A stretch of DNA of 64,000 nt from Glycomyces fuscus. GTDB taxonomy: Bacteria; Actinomycetota; Actinomycetes; Streptosporangiales; Streptosporangiaceae. Under the pieces are notes generated by a model. It was not told the origin of the DNA, made no database searches, and was given only the letters and a program-made list of their open reading frames with translations. The stretch covers positions 124,001 through 188,000 of the forward strand of contig NYMS01000048.1 of the NCBI GenBank assembly GCA_002529455.1. The letters are read 5' to 3'. Below are positions 1 to 8,526 of this stretch, in pieces (within the stretch, counting starts at the first letter, position 1; each line of letters starts with the position of its first letter). Position numbers and translations under genes: made by a program.

Positions 1-2
1 TG

Positions 3-683
3 GTGGTCGTGCGCGACCGCCCGGCCGGTGCGGCGGGCCGCTCCACGGTCGCCGACCCGATCCCGGTGTGGGCCGCGCTCAAGGAGGCGCTGCGCTCCCG
101 GGGCCCGCTGATCGGCATGGCCCACCACGCGGCCGTCATGGCTCCGTTCACGATGATGATGGTGCTGTGGGGCTACCCGTTCCTCGTGGGTGGCCTGGGG
201 CTGTCCGAGGACACGGCCGCCCTCACCCTCACGGTCCTGGCCGCGGGCGGACTGTGGATAGCGCCGCTCGCGGGCGTCGTGATCGGCCGCAACCCCGGCG
301 TGCGCCGGTGGCTGGGCCTCTCCCTGAGCACGACGCTGAGTCTGGGCTGGGTGCTGCTGGTGGTGTGGCCCGGGGGAGTTCCGGTGGCCGTGGGACTGAC
401 GGTGCTGGCGGCGAGCGCGGTGGGGCAGACCCTGGCGCCGACGGTCTCCTTCGACTTCGCGCGCGACGGCATCCCCGCGAGCCGGACCGGTGTCGCCTCG
501 GGCCTGGTGAACATGAGCGGGTTCACGACCGCCGTGGTGTGCACGGTGGCGGCGGGTGCGCTCCTCCAGGCGCTGCCGGAGGGGCCCGAGGCCTACCAGC
601 TGGCGTTCGTGCCGATGGCCGTCGCCACGGTGTGCGCGACCGCGGTGCTGTACTTCTTCGTCCTCCGCCGCTCCCGGGACTAG
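3..683 (+). CDS. MFS transporter, C-terminal half (cut by window start)
   Basis: The frame is open at the left edge, so the true start lies outside the window. The visible 226 residues hold about six hydrophobic segments (roughly residues 35-67, 73-95, 103-125, 126-154, 163-191 and 198-223) and end in a short Arg-rich cytoplasmic tail. This is the expected second half of a 12-helix major facilitator transporter. The substrate cannot be read from this part. Drug or metabolite efflux is common for such actinobacterial proteins, but that is only inference. No gene follows closely enough to suggest an operon. Confidence 0.8.
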   Translation: MVVRDRPAGAAGRSTVADPIPVWAALKEALRSRGPLIGMAHHAAVMAPFTMMMVLWGYPFLVGGLGLSEDTAALTLTVLAAGGLWIAPLAGVVIGRNPGVRRWLGLSLSTTLSLGWVLLVVWPGGVPVAVGLTVLAASAVGQTLAPTVSFDFARDGIPASRTGVASGLVNMSGFTTAVVCTVAAGALLQALPEGPEAYQLAFVPMAVATVCATAVLYFFVLRRSRD

Positions 684-1047
684 GGCCTACGTCCTCGCCC
701 CGGGAGAGCGGTCCGGGAGGCGGGACGGTCTCGCGCGCGGGCGCGGCGGGACGGTGCGCCTCCCGCGCCCAGGCCCGGCCCCCTCACGAGCGCGCACGCG
801 CGGGGGAAGACGCCGGGCGCTCAGCGCCCTGGATCCTCACGCGGCCCCGCGTGCGTGCGCGGTGACAACGCGTCCGGCGTGGACTCGGGCGGGGCCCCTC
901 CCACGCGCGCGGGCGCGGGGGAGACGGGGTCCGCGGGAGCCGGAGACGGGGCGGCCGCCGCCGCGCGCGTGCGCGCGGAAGACAGAGGAGAAAGAGGGGC
1001 ACCCGGGCCCCTTGTGCAGCCCGGGGCCGCGTGGGATTTTCTCTGTC
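684..1047. other. Intergenic region with alternating CG tracts
   Basis: No credible gene was seen in these 364 bases. The stretch holds a small palindrome (815-821 with 823-829) and three runs of alternating C and G near 789-800, 904-917 and 963-976. Alternating purine-pyrimidine DNA of this kind can form Z-DNA, but such runs are expected by chance at this base composition. The downstream gene's promoter should lie near the right end. Confidence 0.5.
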
Positions 1048-1488
1048 ATGAAGTGGAGTCCGGAGCGGTCCAGGGAGAGATTCGCGCAGAGCCGCGTCGC
1101 CAGGCTGGCCACGGTGGGCGACGGCGGGCAGCCCCACCTGGTGCCCGTGGTGTTCGCCGCCTACGGCGACACGGTCGCGATCCCCGTGGACCACAAGCCC
1201 AAGACCACGTACCGGCTCAGGCGGATGCGCAACATCGAGGGCGACCCCCGGGTGTCGCTGCTCGCGGACGAGTACTCCGACGACTGGGACCGGCTGTGGT
1301 GGGTCCGCGCGGACGGGGAGGCGCTGGTCCAGCACAACGGCCCGGCCTGGAGCGAGGCCCGCGAGCGGCTGGTGGAGCGCTATCCCCGCTACCGCGACAC
1401 ACCGCCCGAGGAGGCGATCATCCTGGTGGAGGTCCACCACTGGTCCGGGTGGTCGGCGGCGGAGGAGCCCGGCGCGCCGGAGCGCTGA
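1048..1488 (+). CDS. PPOX-class F420-dependent oxidoreductase (TIGR03668-like)
   Basis: This 146-residue protein starts at the ATG of the segment MKWSPERSRERFAQSRVARL. It has the split beta-barrel pattern of pyridoxamine-phosphate-oxidase-like flavin/F420 enzymes: an N-terminal 'ARLATVGDGGQPHLVPV' strand pair, a 'HKPKTTYRLRRMRNI' cofactor-facing segment and 'RVSLLADEYSDDWDRLWWVR'. That wording is typical of the actinobacterial TIGR03668 family, which is predicted to bind F420. The substrate is unknown. The open frame extends further upstream, but that part is low-complexity Arg/Pro-rich translation and is not believable protein. The gene stands alone and converges on the SDR gene, with a large hairpin between them. 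Confidence 0.85.
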   Translation: MKWSPERSRERFAQSRVARLATVGDGGQPHLVPVVFAAYGDTVAIPVDHKPKTTYRLRRMRNIEGDPRVSLLADEYSDDWDRLWWVRADGEALVQHNGPAWSEARERLVERYPRYRDTPPEEAIILVEVHHWSGWSAAEEPGAPER

Positions 1489-1513
1489 CGCCGTCCGCGG
1501 CGCCGCCGGGCGG

Positions 1514-1588
1514 GGATCCGCCGCGCACGGCCCGCGAGGTGGCGACGGGGCGGGCCGGAGCCACCTCGCCGTCCGCGGCGGCGGATCC
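1514..1588. terminator. Large nested hairpin between convergent genes
   Basis: An 11-bp perfect inverted repeat (1514-1524 with 1578-1588, GGATCCGCCGC) encloses a second perfect 9-bp repeat (1535-1543 with 1560-1568). It lies between the stops of two convergent genes, so it is a likely bidirectional terminator. It has no U-tract, as is usual in high-GC actinobacteria. Confidence 0.65.
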
Positions 1589-1606
1589 CGGGTACGGCCG
1601 AAGAGG

Positions 1607-2440
1607 TCAGCCGGCCCGCCAGGTGGCGTCCTGGAGGGCGCCTCCGGCCTGCGGGCCCATCAGGGAGAGCCCGCCGTCCACGAACAGGGAGGACCCGGTG
1701 ACGTAGGACGCCCCCGGCTTCGCGAGGAAGGCCACGGCCTCCGCCACCTCGTACGCGTGGCCCGGCCGGGGCAGCGGGTACCCGGCGCGCGAGTCCAGCG
1801 CGGGTTGCTCCTCGTGCTGCCCGGTCATGGGCGTGGCGATCTCACCCGGCGCCACCGCGTTCACGGTGATGCCGTACAGGCCCAGCTCCAGGGCCAGGAC
1901 GCGGGTGAGCAGCTTCAGTCCGCCCTTGGCGGTGCAGTAGGCGCCCGCGGTCACCCGCGGGAACTCCTCGTGCACGCTGGTGATGTTGACGATGCGGCCG
2001 CCGCGGCCGGCGTCGCGCATGTGCGTGGCCGCGATCTTCGAGCAGAGGAAGGGCGCGTCCAGGTCCACGGACAGGACCTCGCGCCAGCGCTCGTAGCTGG
2101 TCTCCAGCAGGTGCTCCCCTGAGCCGGTGCCCGCGTTGTTGACCAGGACGCCCACGCCGCCGAGGTCCTCAATGAGCTCGGAGACGGCCTCCGAGCCCCG
2201 TACGGGGTCGGTGAGGTCGTGCTGGCGGACGGACACCCGGCGGCCGGTCTCGCGGATCTCCGCCGCCGTGCGGTGGATGCCCTCCTCGTCGTGGTGGTAG
2301 GTGACGCCGACGTCGAAGCCCTCCTGGGCGAGGCGGACCGCGGTCGCCCGGCCGATCCCGCTGTCCGCTCCCGTCACCACCGCCACGCGGTCGTAGTCGT
2401 CGAACTCCTCTGCTCCCTCGACGCGGTCGTCGCGTGCCAT
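1607..2440 (-). CDS. SDR family oxidoreductase
   Basis: This is a classical short-chain dehydrogenase of 277 residues. It has the NAD(P)-binding TGADSGIG motif at residues 23-30, NNAG near residue 110, the catalytic Ser in 'NITSVHE' and the Tyr/Lys pair in 'AYCTAK'. The C-terminal 'FVDGG' is typical of glucose-1-dehydrogenase-like and 3-oxoacyl-ACP reductase-like members. The ATG is preceded by a strong AAGGAGG site. The N-terminal ~15 acidic residues are an extra short tail. The substrate cannot be assigned. It is divergent from the GNAT gene. Confidence 0.9.
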   Translation of the reverse strand: MARDDRVEGAEEFDDYDRVAVVTGADSGIGRATAVRLAQEGFDVGVTYHHDEEGIHRTAAEIRETGRRVSVRQHDLTDPVRGSEAVSELIEDLGGVGVLVNNAGTGSGEHLLETSYERWREVLSVDLDAPFLCSKIAATHMRDAGRGGRIVNITSVHEEFPRVTAGAYCTAKGGLKLLTRVLALELGLYGITVNAVAPGEIATPMTGQHEEQPALDSRAGYPLPRPGHAYEVAEAVAFLAKPGASYVTGSSLFVDGGLSLMGPQAGGALQDATWRAG

Positions 2441-2626
2441 CGCCTACCTCCTTCCGTGCGCCTCCCGGTGGCGCACGCGCTCGGATGAGCGGCTACCCAG
2501 TGCGACCCCCCGTACACGTGGGGCCGGTGGTGGGGGTGCGGAGCCGGGGCGGCGGGGCGGGCACGTCCCGCACACATGGGGTCAGCGGTGGGGAGCGGCG
2601 CCCGGCCGGCCGCGGGCGAAAAGCGG

Positions 2627-2654
2627 TTGACCGGTACGGAGGAGTCCGTAGGGT
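2627..2654 (+). promoter_or_regulatory. Promoter for a probably leaderless GNAT mRNA
   Basis: TTGACC (2627-2632) is followed after 16 bp by TAGGGT (2649-2654), a good -35/-10 pair. The GTG start at 2661 lies seven bases past the -10, about where transcription should begin, and no Shine-Dalgarno sequence is present. A leaderless transcript is therefore likely. Confidence 0.5.
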
Positions 2655-2660
2655 CGGCCC

Positions 2661-3455
2661 GTGACGACGAACCAGGGCCTGCTCGCGGCCTATGACGAAC
2701 AGATGCGGGACGCGCCCCGCGACCTCCCCGCCGGAGTCCGGGCCGAGCGGGACGGCCCGGTGACGCGGCTGGTCGGCCAGCACCGGGGGATGGTCCACGC
2801 GCCGCCCGACACGGGCGCGCGCGGGGTCGCGCTGGACCGGCTGATCGCCCGGCAGCGCGACCGCTTCGCGGCGCGCGGGGAGTCCGTGGAGTGGAAGACC
2901 CACGGGCACGACCTGCCCGCGGACCTGCCCGACCGGCTCCGCGCGGCCGGGTTCGTGCCCGAGGAGCGCGAGACCGTCCTGATCGGCCGGACCGACGCGG
3001 TCGCCACCGCGCCCGTGCCACCCGCCGGAGTCGTGCTGCGCAGGGTGGCCGAGACGGCCGACCTGCGCCGGATCGCCGACATGGAGTCCCGGGTGTGGGG
3101 CGCGGACCGGAGCTGGCCGGGGGAGCACCTGGCCGCGCGGATCGCCGCCGACCCGGAGAACATCGTCGTCATGGTCGCCGAGGCCGGGGACGAGACGGTG
3201 TCCGCCGGGTGGCTGGTGTTCCGTGAGGGGACGGACTTCGCCGGGCTCTGGGGCGGTTCCACGCTGCCCGGCTGGCGGGGCCGGGGGATCTACCGGGCCC
3301 TGGTGTCCGCACGCGCCCGGATCGCCGCCGCGCGCGGGGCCCGCCACCTCCAGGTGGACGCCTCCGGCGACAGCGCGCCGATCCTGCGCCGTCTGGGCTT
3401 TCAGGAGGTGACCACCACGACCCCCTACGTGTGGTCCCCGCCGGGATCCGCCTGA
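2661..3455 (+). CDS. GNAT family N-acetyltransferase
   Basis: This 264-residue protein has a C-terminal GNAT fold. The acetyl-CoA loop is visible as 'PGWRGRGIYRAL' near residue 215 (the R/Q-x-x-G-x-G/A motif), followed by 'ILRRLGFQEV', the usual last helix and strand. The N-terminal 120 residues resemble the degenerate first half seen in two-domain actinobacterial acetyltransferases. The acceptor is unknown. The GTG start is chosen because the -10 sits directly before it. The gene is monocistronic and ends at a shared terminator. Confidence 0.85.
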   Translation: MTTNQGLLAAYDEQMRDAPRDLPAGVRAERDGPVTRLVGQHRGMVHAPPDTGARGVALDRLIARQRDRFAARGESVEWKTHGHDLPADLPDRLRAAGFVPEERETVLIGRTDAVATAPVPPAGVVLRRVAETADLRRIADMESRVWGADRSWPGEHLAARIAADPENIVVMVAEAGDETVSAGWLVFREGTDFAGLWGGSTLPGWRGRGIYRALVSARARIAAARGARHLQVDASGDSAPILRRLGFQEVTTTTPYVWSPPGSA

Positions 3456-3570
3456 TCGCGGGCGGCCCCGACCGGCCGCCTGACCGCCTCCCCGCCCACC
3501 GTGCGGCTCGGGGCGCGGTCGGGGAGGGAGGCCGCGGTCCCGCGCCCGCCGGGGCCCGGCCGCACGCCGG

Positions 3571-3602
3571 AGGGCGGGGCGGCCACCTGGCCGCCCCGCC
3601 CT
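3571..3602. terminator. 15-bp perfect hairpin, bidirectional terminator
   Basis: The arms 3571-3585 and 3588-3602 are perfect reverse complements with a 2-nt centre. The hairpin lies between the convergent stops at 3455 and 3622. Confidence 0.75.
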
Positions 3603-3621
3603 CTCGCGGGGTCCGACGCGG

Positions 3622-5439
3622 TCAGAAGGCGGACTCGGGGACGTCCATCAGGTCCACCGTCACGCCCTCGGCGACGCGGCGCTCGGCGGCGATGCGCGGC
3701 AGGAACTGCTCGGCGAAGAAGCGCGCGGCGGCGATCTTGCCGGTGTAGAAGTCCTTGTCCTCGTCGCTGGCGCCGTCGATGCTGTTCAGGGCCACCTCGG
3801 CCTGGCGCAGCAGCAGCCACGACAGGACGACGTCACCGAAGGCCATGAGCAGGCGGGTGGAGTTCAGGCCCACCTTGTACAGCTCGCGCGCGTCCTCGGC
3901 GGAGCCCATCGCGTGGCCGACCATGAGCTCGACGATCTTCTCGACGTTCTCGGCCGCCTCCAGGAGCAGCGCGCGCTCCTGCTTGAGCTGGCCGTTGCCG
4001 GCGTCGCTCTGCGCGAAGCCCTTGATCTCCCCGGCCAGCTTGCCCAGCGCCTGGCCGCCGTTCCTCACGATCTTGCGGAAGAAGAAGTCCTGGGCCTGGA
4101 TCGCGGTGGTGCCCTCGTAGAGGGTGTCGATCTTGGCGTCCCGGATGTACTGCTCGATCGGGTACTCCTGGAGGAACCCGGAGCCGCCCAGGGTCTGGAG
4201 GGAGTCGGCGAGCAGCGCGTAGGAGCGCTCGGAGCCCACGCCCTTGACGATCGGCAGCAGGAGGTCGTTCATCGCCTCCATCTCCGTGACGTCCTGGCCC
4301 GCCTGGTGCGCGATCTGGATCGCGTCCTGCTGGGTGGCGGTGTACAGCACCAGGGAGCGCATGGCCTCCACGTAGGCCTTCTGCGTCATGAGGCTGCGGC
4401 GCACGTCCGGGTGGTGGGTGATGGTCACCTTGGGGGAGTTCTTGCCCGCGGCCAGGTCGTTGCCCTGCACGCGCTCCTTGGCGTACTCCAGGGCGTTGAG
4501 GTAGCCGGTGGACAGGGTGGCGATCGCCTTCGTCCCGACCATCATGCGCGCGTACTCGATGATGAGGAACATCTGGCGGATGCCGTCGTGCTTGTCGCCC
4601 ACGAGGTAGCCGATGGCGGGGTGCTTGTCGCCGAAGGTCAGCTCGCAGGTGGTGGAGGCCTTGAGGCCCATCTTGTGCTCGACGTTGGTCACGTAGGCGC
4701 CGTTGCGCTCACCGAGCGAACCGTCCTCGTTGACCAGGTACTTGGGGACCAGGAAGAGGGAGAGGCCCTTGGTGCCGGGGCCCGCGCCCTCGGGGCGCGC
4801 GAGCACCAGGTGGAAGATGTTCTCGCTCATGTCGTGCTCGGCCGAGGTGATGAAGCGCTTCACGCCCTCGATGTGCCAGGTGCCGTCGCCCTGGTCGACG
4901 GCCTTGGTGCGGCCCGCGCCGACGTCCGACCCGGCGTCCGGCTCGGTCAGGACCATGGTGGCGCCCCAGCCGCGCTCGATGGCGAGCTCGGCGAACTTCT
5001 TCTGCGCCTCGTTGCCCTCCGCGTGGAGGATGCTCGCGAAGCCCGGGCCGGCCGAGTACATGTGGACGGCGGGGTTGGAGCCGAGGATCAGTTCGGCCGC
5101 TGACCAGACCAGGGAGCGGGGGGCACCGAGGCCGCCCAGCTCCTGGGGGAGGTCGAGGTTGTACCAGCCGGCGTCCATGTAGGCCTTGTAGGACTTCTTC
5201 AGGCTCTCGGGGACCGCGACGGTGTTCGTCTTCGGGTCGAAGACCGGGGGGTTGCGGTCCGCGTCCTCGAAGGACTCCGCGACGACGCCGGTGGCGAGGC
5301 GGTTGACCTCGTCCAGGATCGTGCGGGCGGTCTCCTCGTCGAGTTCCTCGAAGGGGGCCTTGCCCAGTACGTCCTGGCGCCTGAAGACCTCGAAGAGGTT
5401 GAACTCGATGTCGCGCAGGTTGCTCTTGTAATGCGTCAT
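3622..5439 (-). CDS. Acyl-CoA dehydrogenase, FadE5-like
   Basis: The 605-residue flavoprotein oxidises acyl-CoA to trans-2-enoyl-CoA. It matches the long FadE5-like class (about 610 residues), which carries an extra C-terminal helical domain. Visible markers are 'MVLTEPDAGSDVGAGRTKA' (FAD/substrate loop), 'LGGSGFLQEYPIEQYIRDAKI' and 'TLYEGTTAIQAQDFFFRK', where the Glu of YEGT is the expected catalytic base. The ATG at 5439 (MTHYKSNLRD) is the family start; upstream frame sequence is low complexity and crosses the promoter. It is a single gene with its own palindromic operator and should be soluble and cytoplasmic. Confidence 0.93.
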   Translation of the reverse strand: MTHYKSNLRDIEFNLFEVFRRQDVLGKAPFEELDEETARTILDEVNRLATGVVAESFEDADRNPPVFDPKTNTVAVPESLKKSYKAYMDAGWYNLDLPQELGGLGAPRSLVWSAAELILGSNPAVHMYSAGPGFASILHAEGNEAQKKFAELAIERGWGATMVLTEPDAGSDVGAGRTKAVDQGDGTWHIEGVKRFITSAEHDMSENIFHLVLARPEGAGPGTKGLSLFLVPKYLVNEDGSLGERNGAYVTNVEHKMGLKASTTCELTFGDKHPAIGYLVGDKHDGIRQMFLIIEYARMMVGTKAIATLSTGYLNALEYAKERVQGNDLAAGKNSPKVTITHHPDVRRSLMTQKAYVEAMRSLVLYTATQQDAIQIAHQAGQDVTEMEAMNDLLLPIVKGVGSERSYALLADSLQTLGGSGFLQEYPIEQYIRDAKIDTLYEGTTAIQAQDFFFRKIVRNGGQALGKLAGEIKGFAQSDAGNGQLKQERALLLEAAENVEKIVELMVGHAMGSAEDARELYKVGLNSTRLLMAFGDVVLSWLLLRQAEVALNSIDGASDEDKDFYTGKIAAARFFAEQFLPRIAAERRVAEGVTVDLMDVPESAF

Positions 5440-5493
5440 GGACAGCTCCGCTGTGTCCCTGGCCGCGGTGTCTGTACACGCGGATCTACCGAC

Positions 5494-5515
5494 TAGTAAC
5501 AAGTCAATGTTACTA
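5494..5515 (-). promoter_or_regulatory. Palindromic operator upstream of fadE
   Basis: TAGTAACA (5494-5501) and TGTTACTA (5508-5515) form a perfect 8-bp inverted repeat with a 6-bp spacer. Read on the gene's strand, the centre contains TTGACT, a good -35 hexamer, so a bound dimer would block RNA polymerase. The size and shape fit a TetR-family repressor of fatty-acid degradation. No such regulator gene is in the window. Confidence 0.6.
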
Positions 5516-5658
5516 CCGAGTAGCCACAGGCGCCAGTAGGGGGAGGGAGTTGTGTCCCACGGGATACCACAGGGGGTCGAAGTCCCCGTGGGCCGCGCTG
5601 GTGGGCGGCGGCGTTCCCCGACCGCGTCCCCCGCCGGGGCGTTCCGGAGGCACGGGAA

Positions 5659-5690
5659 AGGGGCGGCACTCGTGGGGGAGTGCCGCCCCT
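5659..5690. terminator. 12-bp hairpin downstream of the lipoprotein gene
   Basis: AGGGGCGGCACT (5659-5670) pairs perfectly with 5679-5690 around an 8-nt loop. It lies 36 bp past the stop of the minus-strand lipoprotein gene. Confidence 0.75.
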
Positions 5691-5725
5691 GTGGGCCCGG
5701 CCGGCCACCGTCCCGGACCCGGGGC

Positions 5726-6151
5726 TCAGGCCTGGTACTCGGTGATCGTCTCGGCGATCCCGCCCACGATCTCGACCTCGGCGAGGACGACGGTTCCGTC
5801 CTTGAGCGCGGCGTCGAACTCGTCGAAGGAGCACTCCACGGTTCCGGTCTCCCCGGCACCGGGGGTCTCGGGGGCGCAGGCGTAGAGCCCGCCCAGGATC
5901 CGCGTGTCCTCGGCGACGTAGAACGCCTGGTCGTTGACGATGTACTCGCCCGGGGCCAGGTACGTGACCTCTCCCGCCAGGGTCTCGGTCACCCCTTCGG
6001 CACCGTCGTTCGCGATCTGGCTCTCGGCGCTTCGGGCCTCCGCGGCGAACGCCTCCAGCGCCTCCGGGCTGAAGCAGCCGGTCGCGCCGAGGGTGAGCAG
6101 ACCGGCGGAGAGAAGGGCCAGAAGGGAGGAACGGGTGCTGCGGCTCATCAT
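5726..6151 (-). CDS. Putative small lipoprotein
   Basis: This 141-residue protein begins with two basic residues, a hydrophobic stretch 'SLLALLSAGLLTLGATGC' and a Cys near residue 26 that fits a lipid-attachment site, although -3 is Ala rather than Leu. The mature part is acidic and looks beta-rich ('GEVTYLAPGEYIVNDQAFYV'), with two further cysteines. I do not recognise a family or function. Two ATGs are adjacent; the first is used. The start codon lies exactly where the left copy of a ~600-bp repeat begins. Confidence 0.65.
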   Translation of the reverse strand: MMSRSTRSSLLALLSAGLLTLGATGCFSPEALEAFAAEARSAESQIANDGAEGVTETLAGEVTYLAPGEYIVNDQAFYVAEDTRILGGLYACAPETPGAGETGTVECSFDEFDAALKDGTVVLAEVEIVGGIAETITEYQA

Positions 6152-6766
6152 GTTCGTTTTCTTTCAGGGAGCGGGTGCGCGAAACGTTCACGCCGGGGTT
6201 CGAGAGCTCTGGTCGGCCGCTTCAGCGGGTTTGCCGGGCTTCCCGAAACGCTTGGCGAAGGTGAGGGAGGGAGTCGCAGGGGCATGGGAACCGCGTCCGC
6301 CCTGACAACTCCTTGAATGTATCACTGAATTCCGAATGTCCGTGCCCTGGAGAGCCTTTGTTTCGCCTCGGGCACGGGGTGGGGCGGGACGCGGTGCGGG
6401 TCCTGGTGGCGAAGAACCGGGAGGTCGAGCGAGGCCACCCCTGTAAGGCCAGGTCAAGTCCTGTGTGGGTTTCGTGGGGGGGCTCTCCTTTGCGTGTTCG
6501 GCCGGTCGCTGTGGGTTTCGCCGGAAAAGGTTCTGGCCGAATCGGGTCAATTATTCGGGGTGGGGAACCGGGGCTCGGGCGGGCCGTGCGGGTTTATCTG
6601 GTTTGGTTCTGTGGAACAGATCACTCCTCTTATTTTATTAGTGGTTTCCGGGTTCCCTTTTGTGGGAGGGCGGCTTTAGATGCCTGTACGGGCTGTGGGG
6701 TTCTTGCGTTCTGCGGATGTCCGGGGTCTGCGGGCGGCCCCGTGCGGTTCGGCCGCCGCCGGGGAG
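6151..6766. repeat. Left copy of a diverged ~600-bp direct repeat flanking cluster 1
   Basis: The stretch matches 20049-20645 in the same orientation. Shared words occur in the same order: a 22-nt exact block (6177-6198 with 20074-20095), 'CGCTTGGCG', 'CGCCCTGACA', 'GTATCACTGA', 'GGTTCTGGCCG' and 'CGGGCGGCCCCGT'. Identity looks like roughly two thirds by eye, with small indels. It fills the otherwise gene-free 524 bases between the lipoprotein and the last thiopeptide gene, and overlaps the final ~30 codons of that gene. Antisense frames are Pro/Arg-rich and not convincing as protein. Confidence 0.75.
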
Positions 6767-8478
6767 GGGCCCGCCCCCACCGGCAGCAGCGTCAGCGCCA
6801 TCCGGTCGACACCGTCCATGTGCAGCCGGGCGTTCACCGCGTCGTCGGCGAACCCCGACACCACCAGGCTCCGGAGCCCCAGCGCGGTCGCGCACAGGGA
6901 CAGGTTCTGCGCCACGTGGCCGGCCTCCTGGAGGAGCAGGCGCAGGGCGCGCTGGCCGTACCCGTCGCGCAGCCTCCCGAGGTCCCCCACCAGAACCAGC
7001 AGCGCCCCCACCGTGTCCGCCACCGCTCCCGGGCGTCCGTCCGCCGAGGCCCGCAGGAACGGGGACAGCTCCGCCAGCCGGTCGGCCGCCGCGGCTCCGT
7101 CCGCCCGGACCAGGGCGTGCTCCTCGGCGCGGTAGAGGTAGGCGCCCCGGTCCAGGCCCCCCACGTGCCGGGCGACCACCCACACCTGCGTGGCGTAGGC
7201 CGCCCCCGGGCTCGGGTGGTTGCGCGGCGGCCGGCGGCGTCCGGACTCGTCGGCGCGGGCGCCGCTGGTCCCGGCGGCGTGCCCCAGCAGGGACGACAGG
7301 TCGGCCAGGGAGAGGCGGGAGCCGTAGTCGCCGTGCGCGCTGCGCCGACGGGCCAGCACGTCGCCGAGCGGTGCGACCAGCCGACCGGGGGCGGGCAGGT
7401 CCACCGAGGGGAGACCGGAGGCGGAGGACACGGACGCCGCCGCCGGGGCGTGGTCCTCCTCGGGCGGGACCGGGCGGGGCAGGTGCTCGCCGTCGATGGT
7501 CGACGTCCGGTACTTGCTCGCCTCCGCGTACACCCGGTCGGGTGAGGACACCCCGGGCTCGAAGAAGTCGCCGGGGGGCTCCCAGCGCGGATAGGACAGC
7601 GACAGCAGCCAGGCGATGCGGCGCTCGTCGTCGATGTCCAGGCCGATGCGGTTGTGGTTCATGTGTAGCAGGGACCACACGATGCGGGTGAGGTCGTTGG
7701 TGAGCGGCCGTGCCTCGTGCAGGCGGCGCAGCTTCGCCACGGTCTCACCGAGCGCCCGGTACCACAGGTGGTGGGTGGAGGACCCCTCTGCGGCCACGAG
7801 GCGTTCCAACCGCGGGCGGCGCTGGAGCCAGCGCGAGGGTGAGGCGTGGAAGAGGCGTTCGGCCTCCTCCCTGACCCGGCCGTCGCCCCGGGCGACCTCG
7901 GCGGAGTAGTCCCACGCGGCGTGGTAGCCGCGGGCCTGGCGGACCGCCTCCACGTCGGAGAGCCCGAGTGCGGTGAAGGCGAGCGACGCCAGGTCGGCGG
8001 CCACCGCCTGCCGCTGGTGCGGCTTCGGCGCGGAGCGCAGGACGGCGAGCGCGATGGCGGAGCTGACGCAGAAGAAGTCCTCGCACACCTCCAGCGCACC
8101 GGGGCCGCCGTAACGCTCGGTCTCGGGTTCGTAGACGGCTCCGACCACGTCGCCGTCGTCGTGCCAGCGTTCGGGATCGGCCTGCGGCAGGTTCGCGTAG
8201 TAGGCGGCGCTGTCCAGGGCCACCGCGTCGCCGGAGGTCTCCGCGGCCGCGGCGCGCATGCGCTCGGAGAACTCGTCGAGGGCTCCGGCGTCCGCGTCCA
8301 GGAAGCGCACCCGCAGGTGGGGGCCGCCGTCCCAGTACCGCAGGAAGAACCACGCCTTGGCACGGCCCCGCGTCACCACCTCCTCCGCGTGCGGCGCCAG
8401 GTGGTCCAGCAGGAAGGAGTCGATGCGCTCGCGGCTGCGGTGCAGGTGGACGTACACGGCCGACCAGGTACGGGTCAT
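6676..8478 (-). CDS. Glutamate-elimination/SagB dehydrogenase fusion (LazF-like)
   Basis: This is a 600-residue two-domain thiopeptide enzyme. Residues ~1-310 form a SpaB/LanB C-terminal (thiopep_ocin) domain, with the hallmark 'AWFFLRYWDGGPHLRVRFL' near residue 45; this domain removes glutamate from glutamylated Ser/Thr to give dehydroamino acids. Residues ~360-575 are an FMN-dependent SagB-type nitroreductase domain ('VLARRRSAHGDYGSRLSL', 'HPSPGAAYATQVWVV') that oxidises azolines to azoles. The same fusion is known as LazF in lactazole biosynthesis. It is last in the operon, 48 bp after the stand-alone SagB gene. The final ~30 residues, after 'LTLLPVGAG', are low-complexity and are encoded by the flanking repeat. 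Confidence 0.85.
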   Translation of the reverse strand: MTRTWSAVYVHLHRSRERIDSFLLDHLAPHAEEVVTRGRAKAWFFLRYWDGGPHLRVRFLDADAGALDEFSERMRAAAAETSGDAVALDSAAYYANLPQADPERWHDDGDVVGAVYEPETERYGGPGALEVCEDFFCVSSAIALAVLRSAPKPHQRQAVAADLASLAFTALGLSDVEAVRQARGYHAAWDYSAEVARGDGRVREEAERLFHASPSRWLQRRPRLERLVAAEGSSTHHLWYRALGETVAKLRRLHEARPLTNDLTRIVWSLLHMNHNRIGLDIDDERRIAWLLSLSYPRWEPPGDFFEPGVSSPDRVYAEASKYRTSTIDGEHLPRPVPPEEDHAPAAASVSSASGLPSVDLPAPGRLVAPLGDVLARRRSAHGDYGSRLSLADLSSLLGHAAGTSGARADESGRRRPPRNHPSPGAAYATQVWVVARHVGGLDRGAYLYRAEEHALVRADGAAAADRLAELSPFLRASADGRPGAVADTVGALLVLVGDLGRLRDGYGQRALRLLLQEAGHVAQNLSLCATALGLRSLVVSGFADDAVNARLHMDGVDRMALTLLPVGAGPSPAAAEPHGAARRPRTSAERKNPTARTGI

Positions 8479-8526
8479 GGGGGATCTTCCTAGGTGCCGG
8501 GGGATCGGCCCCCGCTCGGGGACGGG

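Noticed and set aside
789..976. Alternating CG tracts as possible Z-DNA or repeats
   Set aside because: Runs of this length are expected in ~75% G+C intergenic DNA and show no regular spacing.
6188..6550. A 120-codon minus-strand frame inside the left repeat, resembling one in the right repeat (NSVI, DLTW and CQG words shared)
   Set aside because: The shared words follow from the DNA similarity. The translations are Pro/Arg-rich, have indels and no ribosome site. A dN/dS test on the two copies could reopen the case.
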